From NCBI RefSeq assembly GCF_028554725.1, contig NC_071667.1:55855501-55919500 (forward strand): a DNA stretch of 64,000 bases, written 5' to 3'. Under the pieces are notes generated by a model, which was not told the origin of the DNA, made no database searches, and was given only the letters and a program-made list of their open reading frames with translations. The DNA comes from Zeugodacus cucurbitae. Lineage: Eukaryota > Arthropoda > Insecta > Diptera > Tephritidae. Position numbers and translations under genes: made by a program. Shown here one piece after another: positions 48,501 to 58,842 of this stretch. Position 1 is the first letter of the stretch. Each line of letters starts with the position of its first letter.

Positions 48501-51295
48501 AATTACCTCATCCTATATACGATATGATGATTTTCGTTATTCTATTGGACTTTATGCCGAATATATGGGTCAATATGGGTCAGTATTGTTCTTAATTAAA
48601 ATATAGCAATAAATTGTGAGAGTGTAAAATGTTCGGTTGCCGCCGAACTTGTTTTAATACATCTTTATTACGTAATCGGTTTTGGTTGAAAATAATTGGG
48701 ATTGACGTAAATAATCATAATCATATATTTTCGTCACAATCGTCAATCATATTCTCGTCATAATATGTTGAGACCCTATATTCCATCTAGGAACAATGGG
48801 ATAATATATATGTATGTATGCATTCGGGTAATAGATGTTCGGATAATCGTGATTTTACTGTACTTCTTATCTTAAGGAGGAATTTATGTTATTAAATCGA
48901 AAACAAGTTGCAGAAGATTTTGAGGAAAAGTGTTTCGAAGCAAAATACAATTATTAGTAAAGTAATAAAGTGTGTGTGGAAAACTTTCTTCATAGGAATT
49001 TATAATTTAATTTAATGTACTCTAAAATCTGTAATCTATAGTAGTTGAAATGATGGATCATACTAGTATTCGTTTAACAGCAAAGTCTATTACTAAACTT
49101 CAATGGGATTATACGTAACGTAAAGGTAAAAGTATGTGTATCTCAGTAAAGTGCTAATCAAGTTCGTTATCGTCTTTTTAGTCTTCTAAAAGGTTTCAAA
49201 AAGTATAACTATATTTCCCACAGATGATTTAAGAATATTGTTATATATTTATTTTCTTAAAGCCCATTGCTATGTGATCCTTCATGTCGCTTTTTGATAA
49301 TCCTCTATATTTTGGTTCAACCTTTAGTTTAAGTTCCAATATCTTTACTTTCTTTATTAAAAAAATCCTTTTTTCAGGTTATAACTTGATCTAATAGATT
49401 AGATCATATGCCCTATTTTTCAGGATTGCTGCCGAGTTGACATAATAATCCCGACAGTCGTAGAAATGTCGTACACCTCGACGGTCAGGAGACTATAGTT
49501 GGTAAATAATTTTTTCATTATTACAATTACCCACTCTGTATCCGCAGATTTTTTTTGCTCTGTTATTTCTCTTAAAATAATTTACTGATTTCACTTTCAA
49601 TTGATTAACCTCTCGAAGGTGCTTCTTCTTTTGTACTTTCACTGAAGGCAAATAATTCGTTAATAATATGTAGTGTATACACAAACACAGTTATCAGAAA
49701 TATTGGCTTATGGGAAAGCGATCGTATTTGCTATGTATGTGACTAAGAATATATCTTTATGATAAACCGATTCACATTAGGGTGGTATATTTCCTGGAAA
49801 GTTTAATAATTTTTACGAAATTAATTATTTTATTTTTTTTTATTATAAAAAAAATTATTATAGGTTTCATTCGTTAGAAATGCAAGTGCGCTTTCTAAAA
49901 ATGCTTGGCGGATGTTATCTATTACAAAATTTGTCGCTACAAATGCTTAAAGTCCCGATGAATTTCATATAAATTTTTTCGAAAAATGTGTTAGTCATTC
50001 AGAAGTGTCTTAAAATTCATAGCTTCGCACATTTATAGATGCTGCACACCTGGCATACCATAACTTCGAAGAGAATTGTACAAAAATATCAAAAATTTGA
50101 GCTCTGAGGGATTCCCTAATAAATGTTATAAAAATTGTTTGTATGTAAACAAATCAACTTATCTAAACGCTCATGCCACGGTTATTAGTACGAATATTTG
50201 AAATACACTCAACTAAGCACAGAAAAAAATATTATCTTATCAGCGCCACACTTGAATGTTCCAGCCACTTGCTATTGATTAATGTAATTGAGCACTGATC
50301 ATGTTGGTTAACAAATTTATGGTATGTATGTATATGAAACGAACTGATAAGCTCGATAATTTATCATAAACGGAAGGATATGACGTACATACACACTTAA
50401 ATCCAGAATTGATTTCATATGAAATATTTTAATTTTCATTATATTGTTTATTATTAGAGTAAATAGTTAATGTTTTATAATTTTTTATGGAAATAATTTC
50501 AGAATATTATAAATCGTCGTACAAAAAGTTGATAAAGAATTTCAAATTGTATGATATTGCATATTTTCTCCAATAGGGTTGCCGAGTGTGCGCAAAAATT
50601 TAATAAATAAATGAAATTAAGTATTTAATTGATATTTCATGTTATTTTTTATTATACTTATTTTATGAACTGACATTGGTTACCGTTTTTCGAAGAATCA
50701 TTCACGATCAAACATATGTATATATTTTATCTAGATTCCATACGCGAAAAAAATATATATATGGCGAAATATTATTACCGTTAACGATAACTTGTGATCC
50801 ATTTCGCTTTAATTTTATTTATTTATTTTTTAAATTTATTTATATATATTACTAATAATATACATATATCACCAAATTTTTCTAAAAAAAGTAAACAAAA
50901 CTCTTATCGAAAAGGGTGTGAAATGAAATCACTTTTGCATATGAAATCATCGCATCAAAATCGAACCAATTCGATAAGTTACACTAACCGAGATTTATAT
51001 GAGCACTTTCGAGGTAATAAACATACTATATGTGTTAAGTTATGTAGTTCAAATAACTACATTACTTTTTTTTTTGGTTTGAAGAAACCTATGATTCATG
51101 TATATAAGACACGTGCACGTTAATTTTTTTAATATTTTTTTTGCTAATCTTTCACTTACATCCATTTTGATTGCGCAGCGTCCACGAATTGGTCAACTCC
51201 ACCACGCTGACCTTGTCGGCACACGCCAGAAACACATTTGTAAGAATAAATATAGTGGATATCGAGTATAAAATTACATTAAAGGCAGCAAACAT
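42563..51295 (-). CDS. Beta-mannosidase (GH2), copy B
   Basis: Thirteen exons: 51295-51160, 47188-47045, 46985-46628, 46570-46415, 46323-46233, 46167-45990, 45928-45818, 45743-45569, 45505-45189, 45123-44705, 44629-44426, 44354-44172 and 42904-42563. They join to 937 aa. Several exon sizes equal those of copy A (156, 111, 183). A signal peptide (FAAFNVILYSISTIFILTNV) is followed by the GH2 layout: KTDNMFMRYNF, WWPNGYG, NLIRVWGGGLYES, WQDMTF, acid/base Glu477 in TNNEIE, nucleophile Glu579 in SEYGFP. A second Met 60 bases upstream is in frame, but the chosen start gives the better signal peptide. Odd points: an extra intron (45568-45506) absent from copies A and C, WQDMTFTKATYP in place of the usual FACA-type loop, and a C-terminus ending in six Arg then KLDL. 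Intron 1 (about 4 kb) holds a dispersed repeat, and intron 12 holds a LINE piece on the other strand. Confidence 0.92.
43070..43770 (+). pseudogene. LINE fragment: RNase H and C-terminal knuckle (in intron 12 of copy B)
   Basis: Plus-strand frames read VCIHSDSRVTILALKSM and RSGLVKECL, an RNase H segment of I- or Jockey-related LINEs. A frameshifted middle follows, then 43268-43669 with SLGKVHHSAIMGVLTGHC and the knuckle CQSC...ESSKHFLLHC, then PAFARLRLKHLG. It ends shortly after a stop at 43667. It is 5'-truncated and broken, antisense to the host gene. Confidence 0.7.
47253..48653 (+). repeat. Dispersed repeat, full-length-looking copy (intron 1 of copy B)
   Basis: It begins TTTTTATACTCTCGCAACAAATGTTGC and ends GAGAGTGTAAAATGTTCGGTTGC...CGCCGAACTTGTT. 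The start and the near-end word GAGAGTRTAAAA form an inverted repeat (TTTTATACTCTC), and each end also carries a small hairpin. It has the GTCTGTCCGTCCGTCCGTC block at about 47404-47424. About 1.4 kb, antisense to its host gene. Confidence 0.75.
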
Positions 51296-52526
51296 TTTCG
51301 TTTTTCGTTCTCTATAGATAACACATTTCGGCAACAAGAAGTGCAAAAACAACAAAATAAAAACAAAAATAACGTGAAAAAATACTGTTATTTTTTATCA
51401 AACGCTTGAACAATTTCTAATTAGAAATCACTCGACTTGTCGACGCGCAGTCCCGATATCAACTAACGGCATGATTACGGAGTGCAAAAGTATGGGCCTG
51501 ATTGGCCTACTCACCGGTATATGTACATATGTATGTCATTTAGGAGCTCATAATTATTGTTATTGTTTGTATTTTATATCAATTTAATTGACATATCGCA
51601 ATCGTGGTAATCGAATGCCTAATATAAGATTAAAATTAAGTACTCATATTTACCATATGAGAGTGTGGAAAATTGAGAGCGATTTTTGACCCATTTTTTA
51701 ATTTAATGGTGTACTCGCTTGTAGTTTCTCATTCGAAGTTTTGGTAGAAATAATTACAAAATTTTTATCTAAATTATTCATACGTTTCACTTCACTAAAG
51801 CTTCGTGTCATCAGGAGGTTCAAAATACCATTGACTCCACTAATATTTTTTTAACTATGAAGCGTGTAATTTTGAGATATCTTTTGTTAAATGTCATCAT
51901 ATTTTGCTTTCTTTTGTTTTCACTCGCATATCGACGATGTCAGAGAATCTAATATAGCTCAGAACTCCAGCGTTTGCGCAAATGCTAATCAGAGGTATTA
52001 TTTGTCATTCTACGAAGAGATTGGGCGAGAACGTTGACTATAACTTCAAAAGAATTACTGAACACTATCTTACTTAATTTCTCCTTTATCCTTCATTTCT
52101 TCTTATTGGACCTTACCTAACCTAAGTTCATTGCTATTGATTCTGGGTTGGATGAGCAAGTTGGAAAGGTGCAGCAATTATGGAATCAACGCAGAAGAAT
52201 CAGTTAGTTGTTGAACACCGAAAACCCAAAAATCCGAAAATTTTATAAAGAGAAAAAATGAGAAGAGAGAAATCGAGGCGAAGAATCAAATAACAAGATA
52301 TCATTTCCAGTCCTTTAGAACCCCATATTTTTATAAAAAGCGAAATATCTATAATTAATTCTTGAAAATCAAGTCCACCTGAAAGTTGTACTTCTAGTTT
52401 CCATTCCTGGAGTTTCTTACTGCGTGTTAAGTATCCTTAATACCAGGAAAAAATAAAAGCTAGCCTCCTTTTAATCACACCATTTATTTTATACCTCATA
52501 TATTATCCAGAAACATAATCCTATTG
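51296..52526. other. Intergenic: upstream of copy B, downstream of the small secreted gene
   Basis: The part next to 51295 is the 5' UTR/promoter of copy B on the minus strand. A GATAA-type word (plus-strand TTATCA at about 51397) is present, a motif common near fly gut genes but too short to prove anything. AATAAA for the small gene is at 52483-52488 (minus). The rest is AT-rich with no gene seen. Confidence 0.4.
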
Positions 52527-53132
52527 TCAAACCGAGAAAACATCGGCAATATATCTGAATGTATTTGTTTTATAGGCGGTCAGCTGTAGACCGACATATC
52601 CATAACCCACACCGCCCTCAGTTACGCGACAGTCTAAATCATTAGACGTCATCCAGACATCGACTTGTGCGAAAGCGATCTCATAACCTGTACCCGATTT
52701 GGGGCAACGCAGTTTCAGATTCACATCGTGGGGTGTGTCCCAGCGTGTGTTGTCCTCGGCGAAGCACATGACGTTCTCTGCAAAATAACAAATCAATTTA
52801 ATATTATACACTTAACAACCTTTCAAAGATTTATTTCACTTACGTGTACGCTTTTTGCCCACTGTGCAGAGGTAGTGATATTCATTGTTATCGTCCAGCG
52901 TGCTGGTGATGTCCATACGTTGTGCGATCATGTCGAAGGGCGCATCGGGTCGCTCTGTGGGGCCATCCGCCAGAGGTGTTAACGTCGCTACATTCGCTTG
53001 TGGATCCTTTGACGACTCGATGATTTCTGTTGTAATCGAAATGGGTTTGGTGGTTGTGGGCTTTGAGGTATCCGCAGCGGTAGCCACACCGACCAAAAGC
53101 ACGAATAGCAAAAAATTTGTGTATGCTAACAT
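52527..53132 (-). CDS. Small secreted protein, MBF2-like
   Basis: Two exons, 53132-52844 and 52777-52527, give 179 aa. The start chosen (MLAYTNFLLFVLLVGVATAA) makes a clear signal peptide; an upstream in-frame Met would bury it. The mature N-terminus is a Thr/Ser-rich linker (PTTTKPISITTE). The C-terminal 100 residues contain three Cys and end with NDLDCRVTEGGVGYGYVGL, then QLTAY and FRYIADVF. The GGVG pattern followed by alternating hydrophobic strands recalls the insect MBF2 family of small secreted or regulatory proteins; this is a low-confidence match from memory. The gene sits between divergent beta-mannosidase copies B and C. AATAAA follows about 40 bases after the stop. Its function is unknown. 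Confidence 0.75.
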
Positions 53133-53869
53133 TTTGCCGGGTAGAATGAATCTTCGGTTTCGCGTCAAGTCAGCGACCAATGTCAACTGTTGTCTTTGAA
53201 CGCCTCTTCTTTTACTTTTATATCAGAATTTCTTTCTCACCGCTGACATACATATTTATACGCATATGGAGGTGGTGCCCGCAACGGGCTTTAAGTGTGC
53301 CAAGAATTGGTCGAATAAAGTTCTTTTCCTATATGTGGAAATAAGTGTGTGTAACTGTAATGGCGCTTGCAATCGTTTGCCTACTTACTTATGCAACATT
53401 GGGCAATACTCGTACAATAAAAATTACGACACAGTATGTAATGCCGGTTAGCATTTAACTTATCGTGAAAGCACCGTTGTGTTTTGATTTCGCCCAAATA
53501 CCTTTGTAGTTGTGGTGGCAGTGGAAGCTCCGCTGAGCATTGCGCTGTGGGGCCTAGATCACGCAGCGCAAGTGTCATTGCACCGGAAAACGTTTTATTA
53601 TGATCGATTAGCCATATAGGAGGAGTATTTATTTACTTGTTGAAACAGTTTTGGTCAAGTTTATTGTTATTTACTTAATTACATTGGTGGTTGGTAATTA
53701 GTTACAAGGAAATGTATACAAAAATATAAAAACATAATGTTATAGGAAATAACAATAAAAATAAGTGAAGACCTTTTCCAAGTTGTAAGCTTACATAATT
53801 GTTTTATCCCTTTTAAAGCATATACAAACACCTACGAGCAAAATAATAGCAGTCGCCACTTGGTAAACG
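53133..53869. other. Intergenic upstream of the small secreted gene
   Basis: It holds the likely promoter of the minus-strand gene (a TATAAAAG-like word at plus-strand CTTTTATATC, about 53214). A more GC-balanced stretch at 53260-53580 has short open frames on both strands, none with splice or family support. Confidence 0.4.
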
Positions 53870-54811
53870 AATAAAATAAAATAAAATAAAATAAAATAAA
53901 ATAAAATGAAATAAAATAAAATAAAATAAAATAAAATAAAATAAAATAAAATAAAATAAAATAAAATAAAATAAAATAAAATAAAATAAAATAAAATAAA
54001 ATAAAATAAAATAAAATAAAATAAAATAAAATAAAATAAAATAAAATAAAATAAAATAAAATAAAATAAAATAAAATAAAATAAAATAAAATAAAATAAA
54101 ATAAAATAAAATAAAATAAAATAAAATAAAATAAAATAAAATAAAATAAAATAAAATAAAATAAAATAAAATAAAATAAAATAAAATAAAATAAAATAAA
54201 ATAAAATAAAATAAAATAAAATAAAATAAAATAAAATAAAATAAAATAAAATAAAATAAAATAAAATAAAATAAAATAAAATAAAATAAAATAAAATAAA
54301 ATAAAATAAAATAAAATAAAATAAAATAAATTAAATTAAACAAAAATAAAATAAAATAAAATAAAATAAAATAAAATAAAATAAAATAAAATAAATTAAA
54401 TTAAACAAAAATAAAATAAAATAAAATAAAATAAAATAAAATAAAATAAAATAAAATAAAATAAAATAAAATAAAATAAAATAAAATAAAATAAAATAAA
54501 ATAAAATAAAATAAAATAAAATGAAATAAAATAAAATAAAATAAAATAAAATAAAATAAAATAAAATAAAATAAAATAAAATAAAATGAAATAAAATAAA
54601 ATAAAATAAAATAAAATAAAATAAAATAAAATAAAATAAAATAAAATAAAATAAAATAAAATAAAATAAAATAAAATAAAATAAAATAAATTAAATTAAA
54701 CAAAAATAAAATAAAATAAAATAAAATAAAATAAAATAAAATAAAATAAAATAAAATAAAATAAAGTAAAATAAAATAAAATAAATTAAAATAAAATAAA
54801 ATAAAATAAAA
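53870..54811. repeat. Long AAAAT pentanucleotide microsatellite (about 940 bp)
   Basis: Nearly pure (AAAAT)n for about 188 units. Interruptions are structured: TTAAATTAAACAAAA occurs at about 54331, 54395 and 54691, and single A-to-G changes (ATGAAATA) occur at about 53908, 54523 and 54588. On the minus strand the unit gives a stop-free frame repeating Phe-Ile-Leu-Phe-Tyr, which explains the long open frames there; they are not genes. Confidence 0.97.
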
Positions 54812-57207
54812 TTTGAGCTCGAAATTAAAATACACATTCCTATAATACAAATTAGTTTCCATAACTCCTACCTCCCTCTAGTTAGGGATGTTCAATTGTA
54901 TTATAAATTTATTAACTAACTTGAAATCACAGTTTGAGACCCAGTGCGACTGATAGAATGTTATCAACACTGCTATTCAAACTTCCATAATTTAACAGCA
55001 TTACAGTTTTAGGGTCAGTGGACAAATGTAAGTAGTGAAAATGTTATAAGCGATCTCTGCTAAAAGGTTTTGTTTTTCGGTGAAAACTTTTCACTAGCAA
55101 ATAATCGTAAAAAATATTATTTTTATAAATATATATACATAATGTATTAGGAAACCAGTTTGAATAGTTTAAGACGAATTTGTTGAGTCAACAACACTTC
55201 CAATTCGGATATAAAAACAAAATTCTTAAAATAAATTTAGAAATATGCCTATTCATAAATTGGTGAACGTTCTTATATGTATAAGTATGTATGTATGTAT
55301 GTAAGCGAATCCATATATTAATATTTAGAGCGGCCGGATGCGCAACACCTTAAGCGTTCATATAAAATCAATAGAAAAAGAAACGAAAACAAAGGCAACT
55401 TCACTAATAGCAAAGTGACAAAAACTTGCCAAAAAATATATTTACATATGTAGATATGGATGTATGGATGTATGTATGTATGTATATATGGAAATATGAA
55501 TATACATGCACGAAATGTAATTGAACTTCATGAGTATGATTCTAGTTTATACCCAATACACGGAACGATATAATATTAAGACGTTATTTGTGATTGGAAG
55601 ACGCATCCATCATCATTTAACTATTAATGCAGTTGAATTATATATTGATGCTACTGATTTTAAAGCATACCTCGCACAGGTTCCGAATTTATGATCATCT
55701 GATTTGTGGTCAGTGCGCTTAGTTTATACCGTTATTAATATCGTTTTTCTGAATTTGATTCTGGGTAAAATGCCACATGGGCTGTCCGAAGTTTTAATTG
55801 AATTAGCCTATAATGATAGTTAATTCTGATTTCTGATATTTCTCATTACATGAATTTCTGTAGTGACGCGGGAGAAAACATTCCCAGGAAGGGCTGACAG
55901 TCATTTACCGGATAAAAATCCGGGCCTGTTTCGGTTACTTAAGGCCTGTCGTGGAAACGGGTAAATTCTGTGGTAGTGTCGAGAGATACCAATTACTAGA
56001 ATATTTTCTGTCCGAAAACAACAAATTTCCTACTATCAATCAATTTTCTCCGTTTATTTTTTAAGAAGATCTGAGTGTACTACCTAATAACAAGTGTGTA
56101 TGAACAAGCAAGCCGATGTTAGACCTATTAGTTCAAGCAATATAGCTGTGAATTGTCGTATATGATTTGTTATTTGTGAATTTTTGTTTACCCACTTTCC
56201 TATAGTAGGAAACAACCAAGTTTTCACATTTGTTCATTCAGCTTAAAGTATTGTAGTTATCAAGTAACCGCAAATTACTAATAAGTTGTAGAAAACTATC
56301 CATATTTCTAAATTAGGTTGTGTACTTTTGTGCCACTCTTATGCCTGTTTGGGAATATTTATTAGAGAATATGTAACTGACCTTTGCTTAGAGTTCAATT
56401 GGATAAGTGTTCAAGAGTGTCAGTTAGTAGAGGAGAGTACCGACAAGTAAAAGAGAGACAAATTTGTTAAATAACCATATTGCTCCCAAACAATGTTTAA
56501 TTGTGGCGTTGTGATCAGCTGGTGGAAACTCTTTAACATATGTGTCTATATATCTATGTATGTTTAAGCATATGTTTATAAACAAAATGGAAATAAAATA
56601 TTTTATTGTGCATAATTAGACTTGTAAAGCAATTTGGAGAAAGACTTCCGCCGCTGCCACATAGAGAATGTAATTTTAAATATGAAATATGTGTTTACCA
56701 TATATTATATTAAAGAACCAATAATTAGTTTCAAAATATATGTTAAGTGCTGAAGATGATTATCTAGATTCGCTGTGCTTATCTTAAGTTTTGTTAATTA
56801 TATTATATCTACATATTTATTTGAAATAAGTAAAAACAAATATTTGTCATCAGAAATAACTGTAACGTTGCCTTTCACAAGCTTTCACGACCTTCGAGAA
56901 TGTAGACAGAATTCATATTTTCTGTCTGTATATTTCTTCAACTTATTGTGATCAAAATCGTTATTATGCAATTCGTAATGAAATCAAAAATATTTAATTT
57001 TTAATTTCATCGTTGGTGGGAGTTTATCTTTTATGAGATGGACCCCCATATGTATGAAGTTATTCATTTAATTAAATTCTATTGATTATCTATAATATTC
57101 ATTAAGAAACGTATATATTATATTACCTTTAAATGTTTGCGGTAATCTTAAAAAAAATAATTTTGAAATTCAATTATTATTTCAATAAATAATGAAAATA
57201 CAATTTA
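54812..57207. other. Intergenic, no gene recognised
   Basis: AT-rich with GTAT/GTATGTAT runs at about 55285 and 55465. A GC-balanced patch at 55860-55990 may be an old transposon scrap. No coding exon or RNA gene is supported. Confidence 0.4.
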
Positions 57208-57634
57208 TCTATACTACTATTATAAAGATGAAAGATTTGTATGTAAATTTGTAATGAATAAACTCAAAAACTACTGTGCCGATTTCAAAAATTCTTTCAT
57301 CATTGGAAAGCTCCATTCACCCCGAGTAACATAGGCTATATTTATTGCTAGAAAAACTTAAAGCTAAATCTCAATTTTCTGAAAATAGTTCCCAGGCGAG
57401 AGTATCAAAAAGACGCCATGATGGAAACTGAAAATCTTCTTGCAAATCGAAGAATTAAAGCATCGCAATCGCGTGCCAGAGAGTCGAGTAACGTGTCTGC
57501 AGCGGCTTGAAGAACAAAATATTAGAAATATAGACTAGACTAGAGAATCCAACTCTGAGCGTTCCCAACGCTTTCATAATCGAAGAGAAAGAAATGCTTG
57601 TTTAAACCCGTACGAAGCCGGAGCGGTCTGCTAG
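57208..57634 (+). mobile_element. Non-autonomous Helitron, 427 bp
   Basis: It starts TCTATACTACTATTATAAAG directly after an A and ends CTAG directly before a T (57631-57634, then T), the A|TC...CTRR|T arrangement of Helitrons. The 3' end carries GC-rich CCCGTACGAAGCCGGAGCGG before CTAG, as in known insect Helitron ends. Inside, frames with NRRIKASQSRARESSNVSA resemble the arginine/serine repeats at the N-terminus of Helitron proteins. No Rep or helicase domain is present. Confidence 0.75.
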
Positions 57635-58842
57635 TGTAAGGGATATTTTAAGTTCGTAAGACGACTAATGATTATTTAAAACGAGCACATTAAGGATAAT
57701 TAACAAGGATATCAAAGTGTTGAAGAAGGAAGCAAAAGAAGATTAGTGCTCTTCCCAGTACCTCTTTCAACATCAACAGGATTAGTCGGTCTACAAGAGT
57801 GCTTCCGGCGTGAGATGTGGCCGGTATTTTGCAGATATAGCGATTTCAGTATATTTCTTCTTGCGTTCGAGGGCTAACGAATATCACATAAATGAAGTTA
57901 TGAAAATGTCAGTTTTCTTTTCACCGTACGGATATTTTAGGCAGATCATACATTAGTATGTAGTGGCCAGAATATCCAGTATATCTTGCTATTAACTTCT
58001 TCCTAAAACTTCCGTTCAAATGGTTAATTTTCGGTTAAAAGTACCTCAGTTGACTGACCGATGGATTGAATACAATATCTCTTTTCTCTTTCTCCTCTTT
58101 ACGAAACTGATGGGTCCGTTGTTGTTATGAAATATTTGAGGATTGGAAAAAGTTTCCAGAAAGTTTATTGCGCCTAAAAGATCAATGAATTATGTGAAGC
58201 TATGTAGGTAACCGCATGAATTTCCTTCCTTCATTTCTATTCGAGCAATGCTTAATGATGGATCTTAAATAATATCGAAATTATGAATTTAAGTCGAGAA
58301 ACTAAAACGAAACTATGTATGTACATTCATATCATCAATCAATAGAAGTTCATAAAAAATACTTTAATTTAAAATAAATAATAAATTTAAATTTGAAATA
58401 ATTTTATTTTTATTATTTTTATTTTCCTACAATTTATTGGCTTATCTCTTACTAATCAATTTCTGCGCTCTTTGTAACCCAAACACAGAGCGCAAATGAC
58501 CGCAAGAGAACACTGAAGCTCAACAAATAAAACCGCCGGCGAAGCGATCTCACAAGTTAGTTGCCGGCAAAGTGTTGCTCGGCGCATATCAAAACAGTGC
58601 AATCGAATTGATAAGCTGCCAAACAGAAGAAGCTTAAAGCCGAAGCGTCAAAAGAAAGTTCAAGTGCACGCAAAAGTAGAAAAACAATAAACAAAAACAA
58701 ATAAAATTCAAATTATAATAATAAACAAGTTAGTGAAGGCAAAGACACACTCGTGCTCATCAGCTGAAACCATATACGATTGTGGGTGCATACAAAAGAC
58801 TGCGTCTATGTAAATGAGTGCTGGGTAATTTTCAATTATAAA
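57635..58842 (+). promoter_or_regulatory. Upstream region and 5' UTR of beta-mannosidase copy C
   Basis: The distal part is AT-rich and featureless. From about 58460 the sequence becomes more balanced. TCACAAGTTAGTTGCCGG near 58550 and the A-rich leader (about 58680-58740) suggest a transcription start in this interval. TTGATAAGCTG at about 58608 contains a GATA word. The exact start is unproven. Confidence 0.4.

Noticed and set aside
49388..49407. Palindrome TGATCTAAT-AG-ATTAGATCA
   Set aside because: Nine-base arms with a two-base centre are expected now and then in AT-rich introns. No repeat copies or flanking duplication were seen.
53813..54862. Long minus-strand open frames of repeating Phe-Ile-Leu-Phe-Tyr
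   Set aside because: They are the translation of an AAAAT/TTTTA microsatellite, whose minus-strand unit has no stop in any frame. There is no gene structure.
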